In this document: positions 12,004 through 23,899 of the stretch, piece after piece | How positions within the stretch are numbered: the stretch's first letter is position 1 | How the letters are laid out: each line of letters starts with the position of its first letter | Source: Dendrolimus kikuchii | Taxonomy: Eukaryota; Arthropoda; Insecta; Lepidoptera; Lasiocampidae | Assembly: GCA_019925095.2 (NCBI GenBank) | Contig: CM034392.1 | Span: 18,270,387-18,334,386, forward strand | Reading direction: 5' to 3' | DNA length: 64,000 nt | Translations under genes and position numbers: made by a program | Notes under the pieces: generated by a model | Databases searched by the model: none | Told to the model about the DNA's origin: nothing | What the model saw: only the letters and a program-made list of their open reading frames with translations

Positions 12004-12060
12004 TAAAAATCATAATCTATTATACATAATATGTCATTTCTTGACTTCATTGGCCGACTG

Positions 12061-12332
12061 TTTTTTTTTTTAATTTTTATTGCTTGAATTCAGCAGACAC
12101 GTAGACGGCCCATTTGATGGAAAGCGGTTACCATCGTCTATGGACATTTGCAACACCAAAAGCTACACATGCGCTGCTGCTCTCTTAAGGGAAACTCAAT
12201 CCGGTCGCTAATGCCGAAACACAACTCAAGGTTGTTATGGCGGCTTACACTAGACCAGGGGTGGTAGTCATCCAGTCGGGCAAATACCCTACCGCCTGGC
12301 TGTGGGTTGTTTTGTCGCCTCTTACGACAGGT
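12061..12332 (-). repeat. R300 copy 4, 5'-truncated
   Basis: Minus-strand copy. The T-run at the left is the A-tail. The sequence follows the family closely to CTCTTACGACAGG, where the 5' ~45 bp are missing. Confidence 0.9.
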
Positions 12333-13519
12333 CTTCACCAACACTACAAAATTAATGAAAAATATTATATTCGAAGTAGTACATACCCCACGGTTCAAAG
12401 TCCATATTATATCGAAGAATGTGGCATTAACTTTACTACTATAAGATAGAAATGGATTTGCCCTCGTAAGAGGATCATGGGCAAACATTTACAATACTTA
12501 AAGGAAGTGTATGTTTGCTTTATCGCTTGAATATTACAAGAGCCTGTTATATTCCTTCCTGTAAACATTATCTTACTGATAGATGTGAACATCAGAAACT
12601 GTTTATATATCTCACGTATTTTCATTATTAGAGATAAAAAAAAATTAAACAAGACTTTTCATAGAAAGCGCAGCAAAGTCTTGATTGGGCAAAGATCAAT
12701 CACTTTAGATTAATATTGTAAAGTCGAAAGTAGTACTTCTATTTACTTTCTCACTGATCAGTTGTGTTGCTATAATATTTCATACATTAACAATTATAAG
12801 AAAAATCTAATGAATTTTTTTCTTAACATCAATTCAGAACGTAAATATCTCAAATTGCATATTTTTAATTAAATTCTTTTGTATTTTCTGAATCAAGCTT
12901 GTTTTTGTTTAAAATTTATTGTGACTTATATAACTATGTATTTTTTTTCTATTTATGTAATGCGTCGTTTTTAATTCAATCAATGTTTTCCAAATGATTT
13001 TATATGGTGGATGGATGATGATTTTAACCAGATGATAAATACAGAAAATTCTTATTTACCGCCACTTCTAAACCCTTTATTGTATTATGACTGATACGCA
13101 CCTCACTGATACTCTAAAGCAGGAAGTTTAAATGTTAAAAAAAATTAAAAGGTCGTATTAGTTAGTTTTAATGGCATCATTGTTTTGACTTTAACAAATT
13201 ACTAGTTAAATTTTTAAATTACAAGGCACACATAACACAAGATGTGTGGGTATGATTATTGAGCATCGGCGCTCCGCTTAAATCGCGTGTAATCGTGCGC
13301 GTGCGCATAAATTAGTAATCTGTGCAAAGATTTATTCATTGTACAAAAAGATTTTATCTTTTTTTTCTAATATTTTATGGCTCTCGCATACATAATATTT
13401 GACTTCTACTAATCAATATATTCATTCTACGACTACTATATTCTGCGTCATCAAAACTATCCGGATTTCATTTGCAGTTTTGCAAAATCTTATGAAAAGC
13501 GGCGTACGAGTCAAGTATA
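12333..13519. other. Unannotated AT-rich DNA
   Basis: No gene is recognised. A small GC-richer patch lies at 13265-13310. The short frames here are in AT-rich DNA and show no coding signal. Confidence 0.45.
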
Positions 13520-14033
13520 TACCTAGGTGAATCAAAAAGTTCTTAGAAGTATATATATATAAAACATTTTTGGAAGAAGTTCGATAATCAAATTAAAGAG
13601 TGTCAATCACAAAAATATTTATGCCAACTGTCACTTGTTTTTGTCAGTTCGTTCGCACGTAATAAATTGTTTTGTGCAACGATTTCCTAAAAACGCAAAA
13701 TTATGGATAACAGTGAGTTACTTGCGGTGATAAAATATCTCAGCTTGAAAAAAATGTCAACAGATTCAACAGACATTAGATTATGATGCTGTACTCGATT
13801 TTACGGTTGCGTATTGGGTGGCTGAATTTAAAAGAGGTAGATCAAGCTGTAAAATGACCCGTGTTCTGGACGGCCTTCGACCTCCGTTACGAAAGAAAAT
13901 GTCGAAAAGGTTGAGAACCTGGTTTTGCAAAACAGAACAATAACTATAAAACATATAGCTGAGATCCTAAACATATCTTTTGGTAGCGTTCAATCCAGTT
14001 TAGTTGATTCACTGGGGTTCAAAAAAGTCTAAA
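13520..14033 (+). mobile_element. Mariner (DD34D-type) copy, 3'-truncated
   Basis: The left terminal repeat reads CCTAGGTGAATCAAAAAGTT directly after a TA. The transposase start is at 13703 (MDNSEL), but single-base lesions shift the frame within the first 40 codons. Downstream, the N-terminal DNA-binding region is recognisable in pieces, such as YWVAEFKRGRSSCK and HIAEILNISFGSVQSSLVDS. Homology stops near 14029, just before the catalytic domain, and no right terminal repeat follows. It is the same subfamily as the copy at 54910-56134. It is dead. Confidence 0.9.
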
Positions 14034-14169
14034 TCACTTTATTACGTATTTTGTATAATTGCTTATCGCGACTATGTAAAATGTTTGATTTATTGAGAGC
14101 AAATAAATAAATAATTATTTTTTATGTAATTCTAATATTGAATGTACCTATTTGTTGACGGAGGGTTGA

Positions 14170-15021
14170 TTGCGGGTGGGCCGTCTGTTTGTGATGACCG
14201 ACGGCTACAATTGCGACATCCGACGCGCCGTCTGCAGCGCCAATTTGCGCCTGCGCACCAAATTGCCGCTGCACCCATATTCACAAAACGGCAACTGCAT
14301 CTATGACCTCATCCTATTCTCGCACTTGACTTACTACGTAGGAGTGACCGCTAAATCGACGAAGACTCCTCCAATTAAGGTCCTCAACGACATATATTAT
14401 TGTACAACGAATGCGTGACTGAACACTATCAATTTGGGGAGTAATTAAGAAAACAATTCCATCGCGCGCAAGCAAGGCCGGTTGTTGACCCCGACACCCT
14501 ACAACCACCACCATCATTAGCCTCGCTTCAACACCGTGAATTATGAACAGAGGTCTGTACCTACCATTGGCCGTACGACCGCGGCCAGGGGCCCAATTCT
14601 GCTATTTCAATATCTTAGCATTGCGAAGATATTCAAAGTATTGCGTTAGTGTCAAAAATTTGTATTATACTAAATACTCAATGTCGATATGGTCGCGGCA
14701 AAATAATAGAACAAAAAAATTGGTATTATCATTAGCAGAAATGGCATTAACGTAATGGATATTGAAAAGCTACCAAAAATTTTAAACATTTATTTATTGG
14801 GCGAGTCTTCGCTTATAAACATTTATAAGGATAGAGTGGCGTGCCGCGGGCACTCTATTAGAATTAATAAAATACCGAAATCAGGCAAACCAAAAATTGA
14901 GACTACAGTGTCTGGCGATTTTGACGAGATAATAATAGCAGAATTGGGCCCCAGGTATTTAGGTATCGACAAATTCGAACGCGCTGCGACATTGAAGCAT
15001 TACCTCATATTTGTATGTTGA
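14170..15021 (+). pseudogene. Decayed coding-like block, unknown origin
   Basis: One reading frame stays coding-like for about 850 bp. It opens at a TTG (14170), with the first ATG at 14194. The first ~40 codons end mostly in G or C (for example GGCTACAATTGCGACATC), unlike the AT-rich surroundings. In-frame stops lie at 14416 (TGA), 14446 (TAA) and 14518 (TAG), with more near 14645-14710. The frame then reopens and runs through an ATG at 14755 to a TGA at 15019. Visible residues include VMTDGYNCDIRRAVCSANLR early, PRFNTVNYEQRSVPTIGRTT in the middle and GDFDEIIIAELGPRYLGIDK late. I do not recognise the protein. It could be an old host gene, a fragment of an integrated DNA virus or a transposon gene. 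The sequence does not decide between these. Confidence 0.45.
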
Positions 15022-15515
15022 CGACCCCTTTATCGGTCATCTTGGACGCCACTTGCATTTATTATTTAAATTCAAACTGTCTGTGACTAACTGCCTATAC
15101 ATACGTGACTGGTACACCAGTTGATTGTATAAAAACATTACAAATTTTAGATGCCTAAAACCAATCGACGTTTTAAAGGAAAGTAATTGGACTTCGAGAT
15201 TGCTAACGAAACAATACAGACAACTAGCTTATAAATACTTTCACTAGTGTTTCAAATACAATAGAAGTTGATTGGTTTTGAAATTTGTGTTATGAGTTCG
15301 AAGATTATAAAATGTCATTAATTATTTTAATCAAAATAAAACTAACTGCATAAATATATAATAATATTGTATTAACAAATGGCAACGCCTACTTGAAAAT
15401 GCGGGGTTTTATTAGGGCTAAGTAATAGACACAAAAAATCAAATTCCAAATATTTCAAAACTACACGGTTTTATTTTGTGAAACAAAATCTTGACCCACA
15501 TTTTTGTTATGTTAC
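15022..15515. other. Unannotated AT-rich DNA
   Basis: Nothing is recognised between the decayed block and the maT element. Confidence 0.5.
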
Positions 15516-16391
15516 TAGTCTTGCCATAAATATTGTAACAAAGAATTTTCTTTTTTTTCTATTGAAAATAACATTTATAAGTTTTACAGTGTGTTACATA
15601 GTTTAATACATGAATATAAAACAATTTAAAATATAAAAAGCTTATTCGAAGAGGTCTGCATTGGCTGCAATACAGTCCTTTAAACGTTGAGGCCAGTTAT
15701 CAATAGAAGCAGGCACTCTTTCCATGGGAAAATTCTTCAAGCCAATCGTATGGATTGTTTTAGGGACTCCAAATTATCATGGCGTTAAGCGCAAGCCGTA
15801 CTCTCTAAAACTGACCATAAATCATAATCCAGCGGATTAAGATCGGGACTACACGACGCCTAGTCTTCAACTCTGATGAAGTCCGAAAGGTTCGTTTCCA
15901 ACCACGACTGCACGGACCGAGCTTTATAACCCGGCGTCGAGTCTTGCTGGAAGGACCATTCTTGGTTATTGTACATGGTGTTGTTAAGGGGCTTAACTAC
16001 CTTCTCAAGAATGGTATCTTGATACACTTGTGCCCATATTTTGATACCTTTTTCGTACAAACACTACGTGGACGGCCAGATCTTTTGCTGTCACAAACAG
16101 AGAAGGTCTCATTGTACCTATTAATAGCCCGGTATACAAACATTTGACTAATACCAAGCGTATGGAGAGTTTTAAAAATTGCATTTGGCTCCATACCTAC
16201 TTTGTGTAATGCAATCACAGTGATTCGGTTTTCTTTATCGCCCCACTCCATTTTAATATCGCAAAATTTTATACAATGTATTGGCGCCAAAATGAGAAAA
16301 CACAATGAACAATCATATAAAAATGACAGATACCAAATTCAAATGTAATATTTTGTTTCTTTTAATTGTATCAGTATTTATGGCCAGACTA
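15516..16391 (-). mobile_element. maT (DD37D) transposon, internally deleted
   Basis: Both terminal repeats are present. The left end is AGTCTTGCCATAAATATTGT after TA (15516-15517). The right end is CCATAAATACTG-like in reverse and ends at TA (16390-16391). The minus strand keeps an intact transposase start (MEWGDKENRI) and a helix-turn-helix region (MEPNAIFKTLHTLGIS). It then jumps directly to the KG-type segment before the second catalytic Asp. About 430 bp are missing compared with the copy at 50338-51632, including the first catalytic Asp. The junction lies in GAAAAAGGT, which occurs twice in the longer copy. It is a non-autonomous derivative. Confidence 0.93.
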
Positions 16392-16692
16392 AGTATTTTG
16401 CCAGATTCTGTGACTGAGTGGCCTAAGCCTTGACCAGCCTAGTTAAGAAGAATGCAGACATTCCTGGTTCAGTTCTCGGTAAAATAAATTTTGTTGAACT
16501 TTCCGTTGTTTATTATAATCGTGTGTTCCTTAAAAAAATATTTACACCAATTAAATGGCACTTGTTTTCAAATATCATACCATTTTACTTGTTAGTAAGC
16601 GTCATGTAAGTAGGTACTGATATATAATATATGCACTAAAATTATAAGCGTGTTAACTGTTTTATGGATTTTAAGAGCGCATTTAAAAATTC

Positions 16693-16819
16693 ATTCATAA
16701 AATGACAAGAGTTATGAATGTCAAAGAAGCAAGTGAGGTGTGTAAGAATGGGCCTAAATGGCGCTCTGTTGTTCGTGCCTACCCCGCAAGGGAACTGGCG
16801 TGAAGTTATGTATGTATGT
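16693..16819 (+). mobile_element. NL-B1 LINE 3' end, TSD preserved
   Basis: The last ~40 codons of NL-B1 (MNVKEASEVCKNGPKWRSVV onward) are followed by the (ATGT)n tail. The duplication ATTTAAAAATTC lies at 16681-16692 and 16820-16831. About 9 bp (ATTCATAAA) sit between the left duplication and the first family base. They may be non-templated bases or a decayed part of the duplication. Identity to the 4.7-kb copy is very high. Confidence 0.9.
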
Positions 16820-16831
16820 ATTTAAAAATTC

Positions 16832-17617
16832 TTAAAACGTAGGTCTAATTATATCAGTCACGAAAAGCTATTTTCCAAATTATAAATACGAGATGATTTA
16901 GAATTCCTTTCATATGCTGGAAAAAGGCCTTTACTGCCGGATATGTTGGGAGAATTCCAGAAATAAGGTAGTCCAAGATTTATCGTATGTAAATCGCGGG
17001 CCCATTGATTCTAATTCGATTAGGAACTCAACGCGATATCGGTCTATCTAAGTAATGTAAACAGAGCAATCAATTAACTCGGGCTGTTGAAGAATGGGCG
17101 ATAAATCTAGGAGTGCCGCAAAGCCGGCTTACATTTGATTTGGTAATGAAAATCGAGTGAAACGTGCGGTTGCCGGTACTATTATGACATGACCGATTCC
17201 TATATTATAAGGCAATAATAGGTGGTTCATTTTTGTCTAAAAAATAACCATGTTTTTGTCTTTCAATTTCGATGAATCAGCCAAAGTGATCCATATGAAC
17301 ATAAAGATAATTAGTCAACGTGATTCAATATCATTGTGTCGTTTTAGTTCTGGGCTCTTCAACTAAATTGATTCAATTTGGTTGATCTAAAATCAACATA
17401 ATATATATATTTATTCATTTACTTTAATATTTGGTACAAACTTCATACGACTATGTTAATTTACTACTAATGGTAAGCCAAAAAGATGTATAATGTATAT
17501 AAATAAAAATAAATGCTTGTATGTTTGTTCTCTATGCGATTGTGATGAAACTTTGATACGGTGGTCTGTGGACGCCCGTGAGGGTTCATGTCCTCAAAAA
17601 CAGAATAGACAATCATT
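16832..17617. other. Unannotated DNA
   Basis: No gene is recognised. Confidence 0.45.
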
Positions 17618-17935
17618 TTTACAAGCTTTTATTTAACTTGCAATGGATGTATGGACGTATGTAAGTTCGGGTGGAATCTTGCAAGTTAAAATTGACCAAC
17701 TTCCCGGTTTCCGATTGAGCTGAAACTTTGCACGCATATGTATATCGCGTGACAATGCAATAATATGGTACCATGGAGCTGATCTGACGATGGAGTCAGA
17801 AGGTGGCCATAGGAACTCCTGTACTAGACAAGATAGACCCGTCGTATTTGGGCTCGTTTTATGTGTCTTGGCTAACACTCTGTGGCTACATGATATCCAG
17901 GATCTCAAAAGCTTGTCTATAAAAGCCTTTAAAAA
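17618..17935. repeat. Dispersed repeat with AAGCTTTTAT ends
   Basis: This starts near AAGCTTTTATTTAACTTGCA and ends near ATAAAAGCC, so the ends form a short inverted repeat. Internal landmarks are ACTTCCCGGTTTCCGATTGA, GCTGAAACTTTGCA, ATGGTACCATGGAGCTGATC and AGGTGGCCATAGGAACTC. From general knowledge I believe this is a widespread lepidopteran repeat type. Only one copy is seen here, so the class stays open. Confidence 0.6.
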
Positions 17936-17984
17936 AAAACTTATTTTTTAACTTTACCTCTCATTGCAATGCATGCCGGATACA

Positions 17985-18300
17985 CAGGAGCGGATTTAGA
18001 AATATGACGCCTGTGGGCTATTTAAATTTTACCGCCCCTACCGATAAATCGATACCCTAATTCACAATCATATTAATTAGATCATTTTTTTGTCAGTGAA
18101 ATTGTAACTTTATGATTTGTGTAAATATCGTGAGATGTGTATAGTCTTGAATTAGACCTCCTTTTTACCGTAGTTTGAAGATTGTGTAAGATATAATATA
18201 TAAAAAAATTGGCCCCAAATTTGCCGCCCCTCCAAAATCTGCCGCCCTAGGCTCCAGCGTACTCAGCCTATTGGTAAATCCACCACTGCGGATACAGCTA
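17985..18300. repeat. Probable dispersed repeat, inverted-like ends
   Basis: The left end has GAGCGGATTTAGAAATATG. The right end has TTGGTAAATCCACCACTGC, so GGATTTA and TAAATCC are inverted. Between them are GCCGCCCC-like blocks in otherwise AT-rich DNA. Only one copy occurs in the window. Confidence 0.45.
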
Positions 18301-18836
18301 ATAAGATGATATAGAAACCCGGCAACGTTAGGTACAAAGCTGCCAACTTATTTATCCTTTATTCTATTGTTTTTTAGTACGACAATGTAACACCGTAATA
18401 TGACACGATGATTTATGTTCTACGTTATTGATGGGCACTGTTATATGTTTTTTCTGTGACATCATTTTAATGCGTGTTGTGGTAACGATGAGTTTTATTT
18501 AATATTATTACAATCTATTATCAGCACTTTAATTTCAAATATATTTTCTGACAGGTTCTGTTAATCTACGCACAATGAAAAAGCATTTAATCAAAAATGC
18601 ACCATATCCAAAAAGTACTTGGACAGAACTATTTCAATCAATTAATGTTGAAAGTATTTTTAAGCTCTATTACCTTGACTGGTTTTCACAATTATTTACC
18701 CAACAGTTTAGAAGAGGTCAGGCACAATATTTACGTCTTTGTAACCTATTGAATTAAAGCGTAAACTCAGGAAAAATATTATTATGTGTTATTTGAAATA
18801 CCTGTTTAATGATAACCCTACTATTAAATAATTACT

Positions 18837-18943
18837 TATGACACTGTTGCGGTAAGTTGGCTTTTACAAAAGTATAGACCATAACGCTGAAGGTTTACCA
18901 TATTCACGATTTTGTAAAAACCAACAACCGCACGTGTGTCATA
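18837..18943. mobile_element. Small TA-flanked MITE, ~107 bp
   Basis: Terminal inverted repeats of about 33 bp begin TGACACTGTTGCGG on the left. The inverted right end begins TGACACACGTGCGG. Both arms then reach TTTTACAAAA. TA dinucleotides flank both ends (18837-18838 and 18942-18943), the target site of Tc1/mariner elements. It has no coding capacity. Confidence 0.75.
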
Positions 18944-19827
18944 TAACGCCTTTCAACATTAGTTAATAAATTTGTACAAAATTATCCGACAATAGTTCAG
19001 TTTCTTACACTTTGTAAAAAAATATCGGGTCTGTTATCGTGCTACGTTTATCGATAGCTCCATCCCTATCAGTTTCTTCCACTCTACAATGACCTTGTAC
19101 GTGCGTAAGCGTCATATTTGTATTAAATAATGTATACATAATGTAATAAAGACGCTCGTTCAAGTTTCCACAGGAGCTGTCATCGAGAAGATAAAGAAAT
19201 GGAAATAGTATAATATGAAAATGGCGCGCTTATGTAAATCGCGTCACGGGCGCATGGTGAAGATTAGAACTACATCTTTCGTCTCATTTTCTTTTAGCAT
19301 TAAAGTGAGACAAATGTATTGATCAAAAACGCTTCCAAGGAGGTTCTATTATTCGACTTATTTATTCTCATAATGTGAAACTTCGTTGTGGAATTCGCAT
19401 TTTTTTTCACCTAAGTAAGTATCTGTTTACCGCACGACGTGTGGTAAAATAGGTACTAAGGCGAGAGTACCCGTAAACTTTCTTACCCTCACTTTAACTT
19501 AACAGGATCTACAAGCTTCAAAAATGCAGTTTTTGAGCAAATGTGTTGATAAAAATAATGTTTACCTCAGTAATACGTAATACAGGTATGTATTGGCAAA
19601 CCTGTATAAAAACCATGTGATGAAGAAAATTAGCAAAATTTCGTTTTTTTTACAATCGCGGGTCAACCTCTAGCACATGCCCCGCTTGTTTAAAGAGCAA
19701 GCGGTAATACAGGTTACACTGTATTCAATTTTTATGTTAGTACTATTTGTCCCGAGAAGTTTCACTTCATTTTATATCGCAAATTATCCCATCTCCTACA
19801 ATGAAAAGTATTTATTTCCATTTGTGG
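18944..19827. other. Unannotated AT-rich DNA
   Basis: The short frame at 19677-19871 has no recognisable domain and merges into the LINE fragment. No gene is called. Confidence 0.45.
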
Positions 19828-20052
19828 GATTAAAGGTTAAGTTGGTTTGGACATGTAGGAAGAATGAATGAAAAGTAACTGACAAAACCAGTGTATGAAA
19901 ACAGTGTGGGTGGTAAGTTGACAAAAGGTAAAACGCGACGTACTTAGACAAAGCAAAAGATGTATGTCAAGATCGTAGCAAGTGGAAATCCATTGTCCTT
20001 GCGTACCCCTATGAGAAACAGGCGTGACAATATGTATGTATGTATATATGTA
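19828..20052 (+). mobile_element. NL-B2 LINE 3' end, decayed
   Basis: The plus strand has the remains of a WFGHV-type motif (here VWTC, broken). It ends CQDRSKWKSIVLAYPYEKQA, a TGA and a TATGTATGTATG tail. This is the same ending as at 42593-42906 and 58275-58388, and is related to NL-B1, which also ends KW-R/K-S-V, AYP and A-stop. Frameshifts and stops are present. Confidence 0.8.
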
Positions 20053-20609
20053 ATTCATTCTATTGGGCATGAGTTACTATTACCAACACATATTTGACGA
20101 AAACTCGTGATGAGAGTCTTGTTTTACAAATATTTCAAGAAACCGAAATGTGAAGTATTCCTCAGTGATACTTGGTACCCGAATGACATGAAGACAAGAC
20201 CAACCCGACGAATGTGGCCCTGCGGGCAATAGGGATAAAAATTCTTACAGAAAATTATTTTCTTTTACCAACGAGACCTTCGTGGAAAATGCTGAACAAA
20301 GGACGAAAGAAAAACGGTAATATACTTGTAGCGAACAGGTGAAGAAGAAAATGAGCTACGTAATATTGCAGAAAAATTTCATTGAAATAACTTATTCTTT
20401 ATCCAAAGCTCCGAGTTTACATGGAATAAATTACTTTATTTTCTAAATTGACTTCGTGTACCCTCATTTTGCAAAAGGTAAGTAATAACAAAGATTAAGT
20501 GGTTTTACAAGAACTAAACCTTTTTGTTTGATATACATTACATTATATGTACGAATATGACATTATTCAATATTCCTGTTGTTCTGAATGAAGAAAAGAG
20601 AAAATATAC
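20053..20609. other. Unannotated AT-rich DNA
   Basis: No feature is recognised. Confidence 0.45.
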
Positions 20610-20850
20610 GTAAAATTCCTGGAAGCCCAAAGCGCTGCGGTTCCACCGCCGCCTGCCAGTCGGACGGTGCTATATGTACCTTGCGCTGCAATGTACGGTC
20701 AGTACTGAACTGCGTGATTCCGGCTGGGTACAAACTACGCGGTCAGCCGGACGGCTAACTGGACGCCGGTCTGCCGCACTGCGCGGATGAGGCCTAAGGC
20801 AATTGGCAATTTTATGCAATAGGTCATCGGCGTTTGTAGGACCCCACAGC
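20610..20850. other. GC-rich island of unknown nature
   Basis: A sharp rise in GC, with blocks such as TTCCACCGCCGCCTGCCAG and CGGCTAACTGGACGCCGG, in a region that is otherwise about two-thirds AT. No open frame is convincing on either strand. It may be the end of a GC-rich DNA transposon, but no partner end is seen. Confidence 0.4.
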
Positions 20851-21207
20851 ATAGGTACGCATATTGATGGAGCTGGTGACGCTTTTATTAGAACAGTAAT
20901 GGACCGCGATTGTTTGAAGATAAGCTGAATATGGATAGGATCTTTACAACACTAAAATGCCAATTTCGATGCAGGTTGCATCTCCTCAAGGTGTTCTTGA
21001 TTAGAATGCATGTAATGATTGCAACCATAAAACCTATGTATGTAGCCTTAGTAATAAATGTTATCTCTTTGTAGCGCCATTCATTTATGACAAAAGTTTT
21101 ATCCCTTCATTTGTTTGTACAAAACGCCTGAAGAAAAGTCCATTTGCAACTTTTTTATTGCATTTCTGTTAATAACCATTTATTTATCAGTCACGATTAC
21201 TAAATAT

Positions 21208-21327
21208 GATCGGTTCATATATCTTACTAACCGTTCTCTTGCCTGACTATTTTCTATTTTTTTCTAAATTTATATCAACGGTAAGGCAAGCGAATGAATA
21301 GTATGATACAGAAACTGGCTATTGATC
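21208..21327. repeat. Small inverted-repeat element, copy 1
   Basis: The left arm, with TATCTTACTAACCGTTCTC and TTGCCT, pairs imperfectly with the right arm, AAGGCAAGCGAATGAATAGT onward. Identity over 33 bp is about 73%. The same right-arm sequence recurs at 41321-41357, so this is a mobile family. Confidence 0.65.
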
Positions 21328-21574
21328 TTTGTTAGTAACGCTTAAATGTAACTTATTTGAATATTTGATACTCGTGCTACCCGGTTCCTTTTCCACTTTT
21401 CTGCTTGCTGCTGTGGAAAAGAACATAACGTAAATTAGGGGTAAGACATATACGACAGAAAGCAAAGAGGAAACTGTCTTTTCCTCCCCCTTTAAAGAAT
21501 TAGTAGTAAGACAGAGAGAAAGAAAGAAAGACATTATTTGAAGAAATAGCGAAGTAATTACATTCCTAATACAT

Positions 21575-21695
21575 TATACACACAGAGCATATTTTGAGAA
21601 TTTGTACGCCGCATTTCCAGAGCAAACAAGCTTTGCACTCAGCATATTGCTGTGCCGGAATTATATCCGACACAACGCTGATTTTTACTGCAAAC
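21575..21695 (+). repeat. Dispersed repeat, copy 2 of 2
   Basis: Same family as 11345-11525. It has CACTCAGCATATTGCTGTGC, then ATCCGACACAACGCTGATTT. Confidence 0.65.
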
Positions 21696-23035
21696 CTTCC
21701 TTTTGGCGTAAGACCAAAATAACCTAATTTTGCTAAACTAATTCTATTTGTGAAATATTATAGTATAGTAGTACATTCTTTCTCCACGTACCTTCAGGAT
21801 ATTGTTGATAGAACACATACGTATTATATAGGTACATGGCGTCAGCGTCAGTGCAGGACCTTATAAGTACATTTTTTGTAAAATTATTTTTTTGGTCACA
21901 ATTGTCCCATATTACTAATATGTAACAATGTTGTGGAATAAAAATCACCACAAATTTAGTTAGAAGGTCTTGCACCGACGCCGACAATATGCTTTTGGAA
22001 ATTGTTAAAGAAAATATATAGGTATGTGTGCGTACTTTTAGGTAAATGGCAAGACAACTGGTTTCACCCAAATAACTACAAGTTTTTTAAGCTACATTGC
22101 CACATTGTATGGTTATGTGTTCGTGAAAACCTGCACGTCAGTTGTGAATGATGGAGGATCTTGTATGATTAATGGTACATCAATATTCTTGACGACAAAT
22201 GTCAGATGAACCGACCGACTGACAAACGTGACATTCTTCGCAAGCGGGTCACGGTAACACTTGTATATGTTGATGGACTATATAATAGGTGAATTGATTT
22301 TGAATTAATTTATGATTATTATACATATTTGTGGCGGTGTGTGTTTGAAGTTGAAACTTCAGGTCCGTGAAGTTCATTGACAAAGAGTTTCTTTGAAGAT
22401 TTGTAAGAAACTCTTTGAGGCCACCCGTGATCAGAAAGAAGGCTGGTTTATATATCGTGCAACGAAGCAGCGTGGCAATTGGCTGCAATCTTCGCCTTCT
22501 AGGCACGCTTGCCTATGGCAGCGATTTGTTACATCATTTATATTAATTTATTCATAAATTACTTTATTTTTAATATTTAATTGTGTTTTTTAAAAAGTTA
22601 ATTTACAAGTTTATATATCAAATTATTCCACTTCTTAATTAATTATTGGGTTGTAAATTATTGTCATAAAAAAATAGTATTTTACAAAGTTTAATGATTT
22701 CCTCAAAACCACATATTCTTTATAGTTATAAAATATTTTTGTTTTGTGTGTATACTTTGTTTTTTCTTAAAGATAAATTTGGACGAAATTGTAATTAAAT
22801 TGTGTTTTTAGATGATTAATATAAAACATTTTCTACTGTAATATCAAACTTTAAATAAGTTGTTTAAGACATTTAAATATCATTAAATAGTGTAATTCAC
22901 TGCAAAAAATCCCGTTTGTAATGTACTAAAATTATCTTTTAAGGAAAAACAACTTATATAGGTACTCCTTCTCGACGGTTGGACCGATTATGCTGATTTT
23001 TTATGTTTGTATGAGTCCCAGAGTTGTTTGGTTTT
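21696..23035. other. Unannotated AT-rich DNA
   Basis: The frames at 21733-22071 and 22249-22506 (minus) lack domains and coding bias. A GC-richer patch near 22440-22520 is not recognised. Confidence 0.4.
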
Positions 23036-23140
23036 ACAATTGGATCCGGTAGGTGACGTTGGAACGGATTTTAGATTTTCATATAATATTTTTAGAGCAA
23101 GCAGGACAACGTCTACCGGGTCCTCTAGTAGGTATATAAA
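23036..23140 (-). repeat. Element G fragment
   Basis: On the minus strand this reads ACTAGAGGACCCGGTAGACG then TTGTCCTGC, and later ACGTCACCTACCGGATCC. This matches the start of the element at 60181-60840 (TACCCGGCAGACGTTGTCCT) and the first internal unit. Confidence 0.7.
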
Positions 23141-23899
23141 TTTGCTCGTCAAAATATATTTCTTGAAAATAATATACATATCTTAATTATTTTGAACATT
23201 TTGTAAAAAATATAAAATTCAAAACTGGTTATGTTAAACGAGTTAAAGCAAAGCGAGCTGCTTGAGATAGTATTTTAATTAGTAATGCAAGTTTCATAAA
23301 AGTTTGTTATTGAACGTGGCACTTGGATTGAAGCTACGTTTAGCACACATTTGAATATTAGAGAACTTTTGCGTCGATAACTTCTTTAATGTTGTTAGAA
23401 GTTAATCTTTTATTACTTACTTGAATTTGTTTAATGCCAAGAGAAAATTCTATAAATTATTTTTGGAGCACTTATTTCCTGATGGAATAATTGATTGTTG
23501 CGTCAAAGTGTTAAGGGACGTTTGGAGCGCCAATTCATTTATTTGTATTGGATTTTCTATATTAATTTTAATATGTTTTTATTTTTGTAATATGTTTAAT
23601 TTAAAAATATTTTTTAAACAAAAAAAAATATTTAAAATAACTATTTTTGCCTAATTAGCTCTATACCTATATAATAGTAAACCTAAAAATCTTGATTGAA
23701 TACGATTTAAAAAAAAATGTCATTTCGGTAAGCAGTACAATGTCAGGATATAGTTTAAAAATCAAATACAAGTCAAAGTCTTTGACTGTCTTCATTGATA
23801 AAGTTTAGTTGTATTAATTTTTGAAATTTCTATTTTTACCTGTCGTTTCTCTTTCCTGGACTAAAGATATGAAAGTAATTAAATAACTCTATCCGTCGG
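23141..23899. other. Unannotated AT-rich DNA
   Basis: The frame at 23421-23654 encodes a Phe/Ile/Lys-rich peptide, as random AT-rich sequence tends to. It is not called as a gene. Confidence 0.45.

Noticed and set aside
14543..15021. TAATG stop-start overlap of two frames at 14753-14757, as in compact viral genomes
   Set aside because: The upstream frame (14543-14755) is in a different frame from the coding-like one. The coding-like frame already runs through 14755, so the overlap is probably chance.
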